From Odoribacter sp. (GTDB lineage Bacteria; Bacteroidota; Bacteroidia; Bacteroidales; Prolixibacteraceae): 64,000 nt of DNA. Under the pieces are notes generated by a model, which saw only the letters and a list, made by a program, of their open reading frames with translations, did no database searches and was not told the origin of the DNA. Shown in pieces: positions 37,586-45,070 of this stretch; position 1 is the first letter of the stretch, and each line of letters begins with the position of its first letter. A program made the translations under genes and the position numbers. The stretch is taken from assembly GCA_013824715.1 (NCBI GenBank), contig PNOH01000005.1, positions 1-64,000 on the forward strand, given 5' to 3'.

Positions 37586-38212
37586 ATGGCATTATTTAGA
37601 ATCATACCTACAGATGGCGGCCAGATTGGAGTTTGGCAACTGACTGAAACTTCAATCGGTTTGCTTGCTCATTTTTCTCCTGAAGAGCTTGAAAATTCTG
37701 ATTTTTGGAGATACAGCTATGAAAAGCGAAAAGTTGAATGGCTGGCAACACGACTTTTACTTCGTCAAATGATTGGCACCAACTTCGAAATTCATTATTC
37801 TGAATCAGGCAAACCAATTTTGAACCATTCCACCTTTAAATACTTGTCCATTAGTCATTCGCGTGAATTCGTTACGGTGTACATTCATGTGACTTGTGAG
37901 GTGGGCATTGATCTGGAAAGTATTAGCCGAAACTATAATGCAGTTGAAAAAAGATATCTTTCTGAAACTGAATTGAAACAAACCGGTAGAGATCCGATTT
38001 TGCAATGTCTTTACTGGTGCGCCAAAGAAGCTATTTTTAAATTGGTGCCTGATGATGGAATTGTATTCAGGGAACATATCCAAATTCTACCTTTTATTCC
38101 TGAGCAGGAAAATCAATTTTCAGCGCGGTTTACTTTCGGAAATAATCCGGTGGTTTATTCTCTCCACTTTCAGATTTTCGAAAATCATTGCATGGTTTGG
38201 GTTAGTTATTGA
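37586..38212 (+). CDS. 4'-phosphopantetheinyl transferase superfamily protein
   Basis: 208-aa Sfp-type enzyme that attaches phosphopantetheine to carrier proteins. Metal-binding and catalytic motifs are CEVGIDLESISRN and CLYWCAKEAIFKL (the WxxKEA motif). Its start is immediately after the gldD stop, so the three genes are one transcript. There is no carrier-protein synthase nearby; it may serve fatty-acid ACP. Confidence 0.85.
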   Translation: MALFRIIPTDGGQIGVWQLTETSIGLLAHFSPEELENSDFWRYSYEKRKVEWLATRLLLRQMIGTNFEIHYSESGKPILNHSTFKYLSISHSREFVTVYIHVTCEVGIDLESISRNYNAVEKRYLSETELKQTGRDPILQCLYWCAKEAIFKLVPDDGIVFREHIQILPFIPEQENQFSARFTFGNNPVVYSLHFQIFENHCMVWVSY

Positions 38213-38275
38213 TCAAATTCACATTTCATTCGTTTAAGTAATATATTTCATTTTTTTAGAACGAAATCGTCAACC

Positions 38276-39787
38276 ATGAAACAATCTGAGCCGCATATAC
38301 TGGTCATTTTCGGAGCTTCAGGCGACCTGACCAAAAGAAAACTGATACCGGCGCTGTACGAATTGCACGCGCAGCAACTGCTTCCGGAAAAACTGGCCGT
38401 GCTTGGCGTTTCGCGGACTGAGCTTACTGATTCCGGGTTTCGTGAGAAGGTGAAAGAGTTTTTGTCAATCGAACCGCAAAATCAGAATGATATAGAATCA
38501 TTTCTGGAGCATTTGTATTATCAGCCACTTTCAACCTCCGATTCTTCGGAATATCCTGTTCTGAAATCAAGGCTTCAGGAGCTTTGCCGTGAACTGGCAA
38601 TTCCCGAGAATTTCATTTATTATTTGTCAACTCCGCCCAATCTGTATCAGGTAATTCCGCGAAGTTTGGCAGAAGTTGGTTTGAATGACTCAACGAATGG
38701 GTTTAAACGGCTGATCATTGAAAAACCTTTTGGGACAGACCTGGCCAGCGCTAAGTCGCTCAACAAAAATTTGCTCAATTACTTTAACGAAGATCAGCTT
38801 TATCGTATCGATCATTATCTGGGGAAAGAAACTGTTCAGAATATGCTGGTAACCCGTTTTTCAAATGGCATTTTTGAACCCATCTGGAACCATAACTTTA
38901 TTCACCATGTCGAAATAACTTCGGCAGAAACGCTTGGTGTTGAAGACCGTGGCGGATATTACGATCATTCGGGGGCCATGCGCGATATGGTTCAGAACCA
39001 TTTGATGCAACTCGTCGGGCTGATTGCGATGGAGCCGCCAGTGGTGGTCGAGGCCGATGCCATCCGGAATGAAGTGCTGAAAGTCTTTCAATCGCTGCGT
39101 CCAATCGGGCAGGAAAAGGTGGCGCAGCAGATCATCCGTGGACAATACACCGAATCGCATATAGGCAATGAACTTGTTAAGGGTTACCGCGAAGAATCGG
39201 GAATTGATCCAAATTCACGTACTGAAACATTTCTGGCCATCAAATTTTACATCGATAATTTTCGCTGGGCGGGAGTACCTTTTTATATCCGGACGGGCAA
39301 AAAAATGCCGGCAAGGGTTGCTGAAGTGGTGATTCATTTTAAAACTACTCCGCATCATTTGTTTGGCGACCAGCCAAATTCAGGTGCGCTAAACAACCAG
39401 TTGGTACTACGAATTCAGCCCGATGAAGGTATTTTGCTGAAAATTGGGATGAAAATTCCGGGGGCGGGTTTTCGGGTTCAAACCGTAAATCTCGATTTTC
39501 ATTACAACGAATTGTCGGACGGTTACCTTCCGTCAGCTTATGGACGTCTGTTGCTCGATTGCATGCAGGGTGATGCCACTTTATATGCCCGTGGCGATGC
39601 GGTTGAAAAGGCATGGGAATATGTTCAGCCTATTCTCGATGCCTGGCAAAATAACCCGGATATCCCGATTTACAGTTATCCGGCCGGAACCTGGGGCCCT
39701 GAAGTAGTTGATCATTTGATGGAAGAGGGCGAGTGGCGCTATCCTTGTAAAAATCTGGCACACGACGGCGAGTATTGTGAATTGTGA
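38276..39787 (+). CDS. zwf: Glucose-6-phosphate 1-dehydrogenase
   Basis: First enzyme of the oxidative pentose phosphate pathway, G6P + NADP+ to 6-phosphogluconolactone. 503 aa. The dinucleotide motif is IFGASGDLTKRKLIPALYEL, and the active-site signature is RIDHYLGKETVQNML with the catalytic His further on. pgl and gnd are not in the window. Downstream (39788-39998), a weak hairpin GCAGTGTTAAG / CTTATACTGC with no T-run is the only structure seen. Confidence 0.94.
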   Translation: MKQSEPHILVIFGASGDLTKRKLIPALYELHAQQLLPEKLAVLGVSRTELTDSGFREKVKEFLSIEPQNQNDIESFLEHLYYQPLSTSDSSEYPVLKSRLQELCRELAIPENFIYYLSTPPNLYQVIPRSLAEVGLNDSTNGFKRLIIEKPFGTDLASAKSLNKNLLNYFNEDQLYRIDHYLGKETVQNMLVTRFSNGIFEPIWNHNFIHHVEITSAETLGVEDRGGYYDHSGAMRDMVQNHLMQLVGLIAMEPPVVVEADAIRNEVLKVFQSLRPIGQEKVAQQIIRGQYTESHIGNELVKGYREESGIDPNSRTETFLAIKFYIDNFRWAGVPFYIRTGKKMPARVAEVVIHFKTTPHHLFGDQPNSGALNNQLVLRIQPDEGILLKIGMKIPGAGFRVQTVNLDFHYNELSDGYLPSAYGRLLLDCMQGDATLYARGDAVEKAWEYVQPILDAWQNNPDIPIYSYPAGTWGPEVVDHLMEEGEWRYPCKNLAHDGEYCEL

Positions 39788-39998
39788 TAGAACGGCAGTG
39801 TTAAGTAAGCTTATACTGCAGAAATTCGGGGCGACGATTTTCCCGATGTTATCAGATTGCTTTTCCTGAATTTAGGTTATTCACCAAAGGTTTTTGAAGT
39901 TTATCGGCTTTATGATTAATTTCGATTAGTAAGATTGAGTTTGGAGATGAAGTTTGTGTTTTATGATTGAAGCTGTTTTTATAAGGAATAAAGTATGA

Positions 39999-41105
39999 TT
40001 AGAAGCGCATCCTCTTTGCAAATGAGTTTTGTGATTTTATGAATTTGTATATAAAATCCGGTATAACCATAAAAAAAGCAACCAATAATGTAAGCAGAAT
40101 TAGTAAAATATCGTTATTTAAACTCCGAAAAGCAAAAATAATCACAATGATAAATACATTTGTCAGCATAATAATCATAGTGGTTGTGCGGTGCGAGAGA
40201 CCTAATTTCAGAAACTTATGATGTATATGGTTCATATCCGGAATAAAAGGAGATTTTCCCTGAAAAATTCGAATTAAAAATAAACGTACCAGATCAAACA
40301 TAGGAACAGCCAGAATAGCCAGTGATAATATGGGTGAAAGTTTAAACATGACTTCATTACCTCCAATAGTAGATTCATTGTATTTAATGGCACAAACAGA
40401 GAGGATTAAACCAAGGGTTAAAGAGCCGGTGTCGCCCATAAGAATCTTATTTTTTTTGCCGAATACATTGAAAATAAAAAATGAAATTAAGCTTCCGGTT
40501 GTGGCAAAGCAAAGCACCGCATAATTTACTTCATCGGAAAAGAAAAATAGGAACCCGAAAATTGTTGAAGACAGAATGGCAATTAAAGCAGCTAAGCCGT
40601 CAATTCCATCAATCAGATTCAACGCGTTTATTATTCCGACAATGGTTAATAAGCTGATTAATATGCTGAAAGAATAATTAATTTCATTTATTCCCAAAAT
40701 ACCATGAAAATGGGTTAGCCGGATATCTCCAAGTATAACTAATATTAAGGCGCAAAGGATCTGCGCTGCGAATTTTTTACGGGCAGAGATTATCAGGATA
40801 TCGTCCTTAATCCCAACAAAAAAAAGAATAATCATGCAGATTAAAATATAGCGCCAATCCGGAAAAGAATTTTCAAAGATGCACAACAAGGTGCCAATTG
40901 AAATGCCTACAAACAGAGCTATGCCACCTAAATTAGGGATAACCGTTTTGTTGACTTTTCGTTCATTGGGAACATCGTACAAATGCTTTTCAATTGAAAT
41001 CCTGACAATTATTGGTATAGCATAATAGACAATAACGAGACCGATGAAAAATGCGGCAGAAATTTGAAGAATTGAAATCATCATAATCTTTTGATTAAGG
41101 CTCAA
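39999..41105 (-). CDS. WecA/WbpL-like undecaprenyl-phosphate sugar phosphotransferase
   Basis: 368-aa polytopic membrane enzyme of the MraY/WecA family (GT4-type initiating transferase), about ten helices. The cytosolic motifs are present: PNLGGIALF, LNLIDGIDGLAAL (DD motif), MGDTGSLTLG and MNHIHHKFLKLGL (the HIHH site). It likely moves a HexNAc-1-phosphate to undecaprenyl phosphate, starting the repeat unit of the polysaccharide built by the genes upstream; L-FucNAc- or QuiNAc-type donors are possible. It is the last gene of the cluster. The start may be 41105 or a later Met. Confidence 0.85.
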   Translation of the reverse strand: MSLNQKIMMISILQISAAFFIGLVIVYYAIPIIVRISIEKHLYDVPNERKVNKTVIPNLGGIALFVGISIGTLLCIFENSFPDWRYILICMIILFFVGIKDDILIISARKKFAAQILCALILVILGDIRLTHFHGILGINEINYSFSILISLLTIVGIINALNLIDGIDGLAALIAILSSTIFGFLFFFSDEVNYAVLCFATTGSLISFFIFNVFGKKNKILMGDTGSLTLGLILSVCAIKYNESTIGGNEVMFKLSPILSLAILAVPMFDLVRLFLIRIFQGKSPFIPDMNHIHHKFLKLGLSHRTTTMIIMLTNVFIIVIIFAFRSLNNDILLILLTLLVAFFMVIPDFIYKFIKSQNSFAKRMRF

Positions 41106-41454
41106 AGATAAATTTGATCCCCATGTTAATGCTTTGAAAATCTATTTTAATAATTAATTTATTGAATCATCTTATTTCGATTCGTTTGCCAGTGTTTCAA
41201 CCGATATGGACACTATACGTTTTTGCAATAATAATGATTCCTGTATTGAAGGAAATTTTCAATTAAAAACTCCTTCACCTCAAAAAGTGCATACATATAT
41301 ATCTAACATTTTATGTGCTTGTTAGTTCAACTAAGATATGCTATTTAAAGGATAGATTATGTGATATAAGCTAAGTTAAAAGTTATAAATTAATGAAGTA
41401 TGCATTTTCTTTCATGAAAGTACCATCTTGATCAATGAAGTGCCGATTTATTTT
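41106..41454. other. Long AT-rich intergenic region, no gene seen
   Basis: About 350 nt between the WecA-like gene and the epimerase remnant. I see no ORF with protein-like content on either strand, no clear promoter and no terminator. A small palindrome CTTTCATGAAAG lies at 41409-41420. It may be decayed DNA from the epimerase remnant or hold a promoter for the WecA-like gene. Confidence 0.5.
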
Positions 41455-41635
41455 TTACTCCGATTCAAAAACTACTCCATCCTTTTCCGCATCTATAAAC
41501 TCATAATGCAAGGTGCGATGCAAGCCTTCGGATAAAGTAAACGGAGCTTTAAAACCGGAACTGTGTATTGAGGTCAGGCTTGTCTATATAATTAAACAAA
41601 CGGTAGCCAAGCTTTTGGGTTTCGATGCAATGTTT
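41455..41635 (-). pseudogene. C-terminal remnant of a UDP-sugar 4-epimerase-type SDR
   Basis: On the minus strand one frame reads ETQKLGYRLFNYIDKPDLNT and ends QFRF with a stop; the next frame then continues KAPFTLSEGLHRTLHYEF and ends GVVFESE. Joined by deleting one base they read as the normal end of Bacteroidetes NAD-dependent epimerases, which I recall ending NTQ(S/F)PFKAPFSLEEGLRRT-like and then FEYEF. Hence a frameshifted, truncated gene. The upstream part is missing and the remnant starts right at the stop of the 151-aa gene. Such an epimerase usually accompanies a WecA-like transferase. Confidence 0.65.
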
Positions 41636-42089
41636 ATAAAATTCCGTGGGTTCTCAATATTTCGGCCAGATCGGCGTGTTTTTTCGAGTATTCGCGAAGT
41701 ACCCGAATTAGATTTGAACTTTTTACTTCAGCTTCGGTCGATTTATCCAATGCAGGTTGTAAAGCTGTTCTGCGGTCCCAAATCGTATAACCGAGAATAA
41801 ATAAGATTAAAGCAACAATTACTCCTTGAAGCCAAAAAATATAATCAATCCTCGCATTGACAGCTTCGAATTTTATATCCATTCTAGTTTCAAGAGCTTC
41901 AATCCTTGCATTGACAGATTCGAATTTTACATCCATTTTGACCTCAAGTGCACTTATTTTGGCATCGGTAAGAATGGCGCGGTCACGGTCGGCTAAGGTA
42001 TAAGGCACTACAACCTGCTGCTCCTGTGCCAAAGCCGGAAGGCAATTCAAGGTGAGTAATAACAAACTGATAGATACAAGCGTTTTCAT
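41634..42089 (-). CDS. Exported coiled-coil membrane protein with 14-residue repeats
   Basis: 151 aa: signal peptide (KTLVSISLLLLTLNCLPALAQ), then two tandem repeats of about 14-22 residues (KMDVKFESVNARIEALETR and MDIKFEAVNARIDY) forming a coiled coil, one transmembrane helix (WLQGVIVALILFILGYTIW), and a charged C-terminal helix ending LAEILRTHGIL. The start of the mature domain, VPYTLADRDRAIL, recurs in similar Bacteroidetes proteins, as I recall. Function unknown. It sits between an epimerase remnant and fcl and may be an insertion in the cluster. Confidence 0.65.
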   Translation of the reverse strand: MKTLVSISLLLLTLNCLPALAQEQQVVVPYTLADRDRAILTDAKISALEVKMDVKFESVNARIEALETRMDIKFEAVNARIDYIFWLQGVIVALILFILGYTIWDRRTALQPALDKSTEAEVKSSNLIRVLREYSKKHADLAEILRTHGIL

Positions 42090-42117
42090 ATTTTATTAAT
42101 TTAGTACGAAAATACAA

Positions 42118-42150
42118 AAAAATTAGAACACAGATGACACAGATTAAACT
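42118..42150. repeat. Second module of the intergenic repeat family, reversed copy D
   Basis: The minus strand reads AGTTTAATCTGTGTCATCTG then TGTTCTAATT. The TCTGTGT units match the second half of the operon-junction repeats at 47411 and 48647 in opposite orientation. The fcl stop codon lies inside it, so the repeat supplies the 3' end of that gene. Confidence 0.55.
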
Positions 42151-43316
42151 AATATTTGTTGGTTTAAGTACCAGTTATACATTTTTTGAATACCGTATTC
42201 AATTTCAATTTTGTGATGCCAGCCCAGGGAGTGCAGTTTGCTTACATCGGTTAGTTTGCGCATGGTGCCATCGGGTTTTGAAGTGTTGAACACCAGGCTG
42301 CCTTTGAACCCAATGGTCTCTTTTATTAGTTCAGCCAGTGCTTGAATGCTGATTTCTTTTCCTGTGCCAATGTTGATGTGGGTGTTGCGGGTTTCTTTTG
42401 TTAGTGCGTCATTGCGAGAGAGCGTAGGGAACGAAGCAATCTTCTCGCGAACAGATTGCTTCACTTCGTTCGCAATGACGTGCTGGAAGTCGATGTTCTC
42501 CATGATGAAGACACAGGCGTCGGCCATCTCTTCACTCCAAAGGAATTCGCGCATGGGTGCGCCGGAGCCCCAGATTTCGACAGAATAGCCCCCCTCAATC
42601 CCCCCAGACGGGGGGAAGATGCCGTATTTCTGCAATTTCTGCAAAATATCTTCAGGTGCGCTATTGCCATTAATATCTTCAATGGGCCGCCTGTTCAGGT
42701 CTTCATGAAGAGCATCCCAGTTATTTTCTTCGAGACATTTTCCGAGATACATTTTCCGGAGCATGGCTGGCAGAACATGGGAGGTTTCGAGGTTGAAATT
42801 ATCATTAGGGCCGTATAGGTTTGTTGGCATTACCGAAATAAAGTTTGTGCCGTATTGAATATTATAGCTCTCACATAGTTTAATCCCGGCAATTTTTGCA
42901 ATGGCATAAGGTTCGTTGGTATATTCCAGTGGCGATGTCAATAAGTACCCCTCCTTCATGGGTTGTGGTGCGTCACGAGGATAGATGCATGTACTTCCGA
43001 GGAAAAGGAGTTTCTTAACTTTATTCAAATAGGCTGCATGTATTACATTATTTTGAATCATCAGGTTTTCGTAAATGAACTGACCCCGATAAGTATTATT
43101 GGCAACAATACCACCTACTTTGGCAGCCGCAAGGATGACATACCCGGGTTTTTCGGCTTCAAAGAATTGATTGACGGCTTTGGTGTCCATCAGATCCAAT
43201 TCGTTGATGGTTTTTCCGATCAGATTGATATAGCCTTTCGATTGAAGGGTTTTCCAAAGGGCAGAGCCTACAAGGCCAAGATGCCCGGCGACATATATTT
43301 TAGAGTTCTTGTTCAT
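42144..43316 (-). CDS. fcl: GDP-L-fucose synthase with two repeat-derived insertions
   Basis: 390-aa epimerase/reductase making GDP-L-fucose from GDP-4-keto-6-deoxymannose (with gmd). The NADP motif is VAGHLGLVGSALW, and the catalytic residues lie in FLGSTCIYPRDAPQPM (Ser) and PLEYTNEPYAIAKIAG (Tyr, Lys). The long Bacteroidetes form normally has about 355-360 aa; the excess here is NEVKQSVREKIASFPTLSRN and IFPPSGGIEGGYS, both from palindromic repeats inserted in frame. Both lie in loops of the substrate side, near PMREFLWSEEMADA and NTHINIGTGKE, which are intact. I chose the ATG at 43316 (MNKNSKIYVAG). Confidence 0.9.
   Translation of the reverse strand: MNKNSKIYVAGHLGLVGSALWKTLQSKGYINLIGKTINELDLMDTKAVNQFFEAEKPGYVILAAAKVGGIVANNTYRGQFIYENLMIQNNVIHAAYLNKVKKLLFLGSTCIYPRDAPQPMKEGYLLTSPLEYTNEPYAIAKIAGIKLCESYNIQYGTNFISVMPTNLYGPNDNFNLETSHVLPAMLRKMYLGKCLEENNWDALHEDLNRRPIEDINGNSAPEDILQKLQKYGIFPPSGGIEGGYSVEIWGSGAPMREFLWSEEMADACVFIMENIDFQHVIANEVKQSVREKIASFPTLSRNDALTKETRNTHINIGTGKEISIQALAELIKETIGFKGSLVFNTSKPDGTMRKLTDVSKLHSLGWHHKIEIEYGIQKMYNWYLNQQILV
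42407..42480. repeat. Palindromic repeat inserted in frame in fcl (CGTCATTGCG type)
   Basis: Outer arms CGTCATTGCG / CGCAATGACG are perfect 10-bp complements, and inner arms GAAGCAATCT / AGATTGCTTC are also perfect with a 10-nt loop. It belongs to the very common bacterial GTCATTGCGA...GAAGCAATC palindrome family, and encodes here the peptide NEVKQSVREKIASFPTL. Other genomes carry it mostly between genes. Confidence 0.85.
42587..42617. repeat. C-rich palindrome inserted in frame in fcl
   Basis: TCCCCCC / GGGGGGA with loop AGAC, preceded by AGCCCCCCTCAA. The minus strand is translated as FPPSGGIEGGYS. This is a common G/C-run repeat whose sequence contrasts with the AT-rich gene around it. 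Confidence 0.75.
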
Positions 43317-43329
43317 ATTTTTTGTTTGT

Positions 43330-43356
43330 CCACAAATTACACGAATAAACACGAAT
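43330..43356 (+). repeat. Left inverted repeat of the GxxExxY cassette
   Basis: Begins CCACAAATTACACGAATAAA and ends ACGAAT; built of ACGAAT(T) units like the intergenic repeats at 47411, 48647 and 49188. Confidence 0.8.
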
Positions 43357-43359
43357 TTA

Positions 43360-43737
43360 TTATCTAATGACACGTTTCCATTCGAGGCTGGTTCCTCCAA
43401 AATTGATTAAAAGACCAAGTCTAAAGCCAGTTGCTTTCAGATAATTAAGCACCTGACTGATATGAGTTGGACTTAATTCACTAACTGCTTTTAGTTCAAC
43501 GATAATTTTACTGTAACAGATAAAATCCGGAATATATTCCTTTTCCAGAATCTTATCCTTATACCTTATTTGTAACGGGTACTCCCTGACCGAAGGAATA
43601 TTTTGCAGTTCGAATTCATATTCCAATGCTTCCTGATAGACCGCTTCTAAAAATCCGTTTCCCAATTGATTATGAACCTCTATGCAGGCCTTGATAATGG
43701 TAAAATTTTCTTCCTTGTAAAGGATTGTCTCATTCAT
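43360..43737 (-). CDS. GxxExxY protein (PD-(D/E)XK-like)
   Basis: 125-aa protein of the GxxExxY family (PF13366 type). The family motif is GNGFLEAVY; the nuclease-like core is [20 protein letters not shown], giving PD and ELK at the spacing of a PD-(D/E)XK site. C-terminal [20 protein letters not shown] is also typical. No function is established for the family. It lies between gmd and fcl, inside a pair of 27-bp inverted repeats, and has no sugar-related role that I can see. Confidence 0.85.
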   Translation of the reverse strand: MNETILYKEENFTIIKACIEVHNQLGNGFLEAVYQEALEYEFELQNIPSVREYPLQIRYKDKILEKEYIPDFICYSKIIVELKAVSELSPTHISQVLNYLKATGFRLGLLINFGGTSLEWKRVIR

Positions 43738-43749
43738 TATAAAATGATT

Positions 43750-43776
43750 ATTCGTGTAAATTCGTGTAATTCGTGG
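43750..43776 (-). repeat. Right inverted repeat of the GxxExxY cassette
   Basis: Reads ATTCGTGTAAATTCGTGTAA then TTCGTGG; complement of the left repeat at 24 of 27 positions. Confidence 0.8.
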
Positions 43777-43782
43777 ATGAAA

Positions 43783-44973
43783 TTATTCGAAATAATTAAG
43801 TGTCCGATACCCCCCCTCGCGCAACCAGGCCTCTTTTTGCATCAGTTTAATGTCCGACTGCATCATCTCCTCAACAAGTCCTTTTAAGTCATACCCGGGT
43901 TTCCAGCCTAGTATTGTATTCGCCTTTGTTGGGTCGCCAATCAGCAGATCAACTTCGGTAGGACGGAAGTATATTGGGTCAACTGACACGATTACCCCGT
44001 CATTCCGGCGAAGGCCGGAATCTCCTCTTTCAAAGCTAATGCGATTCTTGATTCCCTCCAAATATTGCTCTCCAACTTTTTCACCGAAGAGTTTTTCATC
44101 CACTGACATCAGGTAACCTTTTTCGTCAGCTCCTTCGCCTGTGAAACTTATTTCCAGCCCTATTTCGGCGGCAGCTAACTTGATAAAATCGCGTATGGTA
44201 GTGGTAATCCCTGTTGCAATCACATAATCATCGGGTTGTTCTTGTTGAAGCATTAGGTACATGGCGCGGATATAGTCTTTCGCATGGCCCCAGTCGCGTT
44301 TGCTCGAAAGATTGCCCATAAAGACTTTATCCTGCATACCAAGTGCTATACGGCTTAAAGCACGGGTTACTTTACGGGTTACAAATGTCTCTCCACGGAT
44401 TGGCGATTCGTGATTAAACAGAATTCCGTTGCTGGCGTGCATTTTATAGGCTTCGCGGTAGTTTACCGTAATCCAGTAAGCGTACATTTTTGCCACAGCA
44501 TAAGGCGAACGGGGATAAAAAGGAGTTCTTTCGCTTTGGGGAACTTCCTGAACCATACCGTACAACTCCGATGTTGAAGCCTGATATATCCGTGTTTTTT
44601 CTGTTAGCCCCAACAAGCGTACTGCTTCCAGAATACGAAGTGTTCCCAGGCCGTCAGCATTGGCTACATATTCGGGAGTTTCGAAACTAACTGCTACATG
44701 GCTCATGGCAGCCAGATTATATATTTCATTGGGCTGAACTTCCTGGATGATACGCGTAATATTCATACTGTCGGTAAGGTCGCCGTAATGGAGAATTAGA
44801 TTCCGGTTGTCAACATGCGGATCCTGGTAAAGGTGATCAATACGATCCGTATTAAAAGAGGATGCACGCCGTTTGATACCGTGTACCAGGTACCCTTTTT
44901 TAATCAGGAATTCGGCGAGGTAGGCACCGTCTTGTCCGGTGATGCCGGTGATGAGTGCTATTTTTTGTATCAT
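43783..44973 (-). CDS. gmd: GDP-mannose 4,6-dehydratase with an internal repeat insertion
   Basis: 396-aa SDR converting GDP-mannose to GDP-4-keto-6-deoxymannose, the substrate for Fcl. NADP motif [16 protein letters not shown]; catalytic [15 protein letters not shown] (Tyr, Lys) with the Ser/Thr in QASTSELYG. The C-terminal part has [20 protein letters not shown]. It is longer than usual partly because of [20 protein letters not shown], which is encoded by a palindromic repeat. Start at 44973 ([14 protein letters not shown]) chosen over 45006. It makes GDP-L-fucose with fcl for the polysaccharide. Confidence 0.92.
   Translation of the reverse strand: MIQKIALITGITGQDGAYLAEFLIKKGYLVHGIKRRASSFNTDRIDHLYQDPHVDNRNLILHYGDLTDSMNITRIIQEVQPNEIYNLAAMSHVAVSFETPEYVANADGLGTLRILEAVRLLGLTEKTRIYQASTSELYGMVQEVPQSERTPFYPRSPYAVAKMYAYWITVNYREAYKMHASNGILFNHESPIRGETFVTRKVTRALSRIALGMQDKVFMGNLSSKRDWGHAKDYIRAMYLMLQQEQPDDYVIATGITTTIRDFIKLAAAEIGLEISFTGEGADEKGYLMSVDEKLFGEKVGEQYLEGIKNRISFERGDSGLRRNDGVIVSVDPIYFRPTEVDLLIGDPTKANTILGWKPGYDLKGLVEEMMQSDIKLMQKEAWLREGGYRTLNYFE
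44002..44021. repeat. Palindromic repeat core inserted in frame in gmd
   Basis: ATTCCGGC GAAG GCCGGAAT, a perfect 8-bp stem with a 4-nt loop, flanked by CCCCGTC and CTCC. This is the common CGTCATTCCGGCGAAGGCCGGAATC repeat, translated here on the minus strand as [10 protein letters not shown]. Confidence 0.8.
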
Positions 44974-45070
44974 GGTAATTGTTTTCGAGTTCTTACTGAA
45001 AATCAATTGGAGAAATTTTAAAAAAAATCTTTGTAAATAAAGGGAGGATCAGTTTAAAGTTGGTATTTAA

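Larger units (their letters stand above)
43330..43776 (-). mobile_element. GxxExxY cassette bounded by 27-bp inverted repeats
   Basis: Terminal repeats 43330-43356 (CCACAAATTACACGAATAAA...) and 43750-43776 (complement CCACGAATTACACGAATTTA...) agree at 24 of 27 positions. Between them is only one ORF (GxxExxY), which ends 3 nt from one repeat and starts 12 nt from the other. Removing the unit leaves 19 nt between the gmd stop and the fcl start, a normal operon junction. No target duplication is visible. Relatives of the end sequence occur without the gene at nearby junctions. The mobility claim is inference; the layout is directly visible. Confidence 0.6.

Noticed and set aside
41513-41800. 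95-aa plus-strand ORF near the epimerase remnant
   Set aside because: It spans the antisense of the remnant and of the 151-aa gene; its residues do not resemble a protein family.
42456-42818. 120-aa plus-strand ORF opposite fcl
   Set aside because: It is a shadow opened by the palindromic insertions; fcl is clearly the real gene.
43330-43776. Integron-type gene cassette
   Set aside because: The ends are simple inverted repeats without attC core sites, and no integrase is present.
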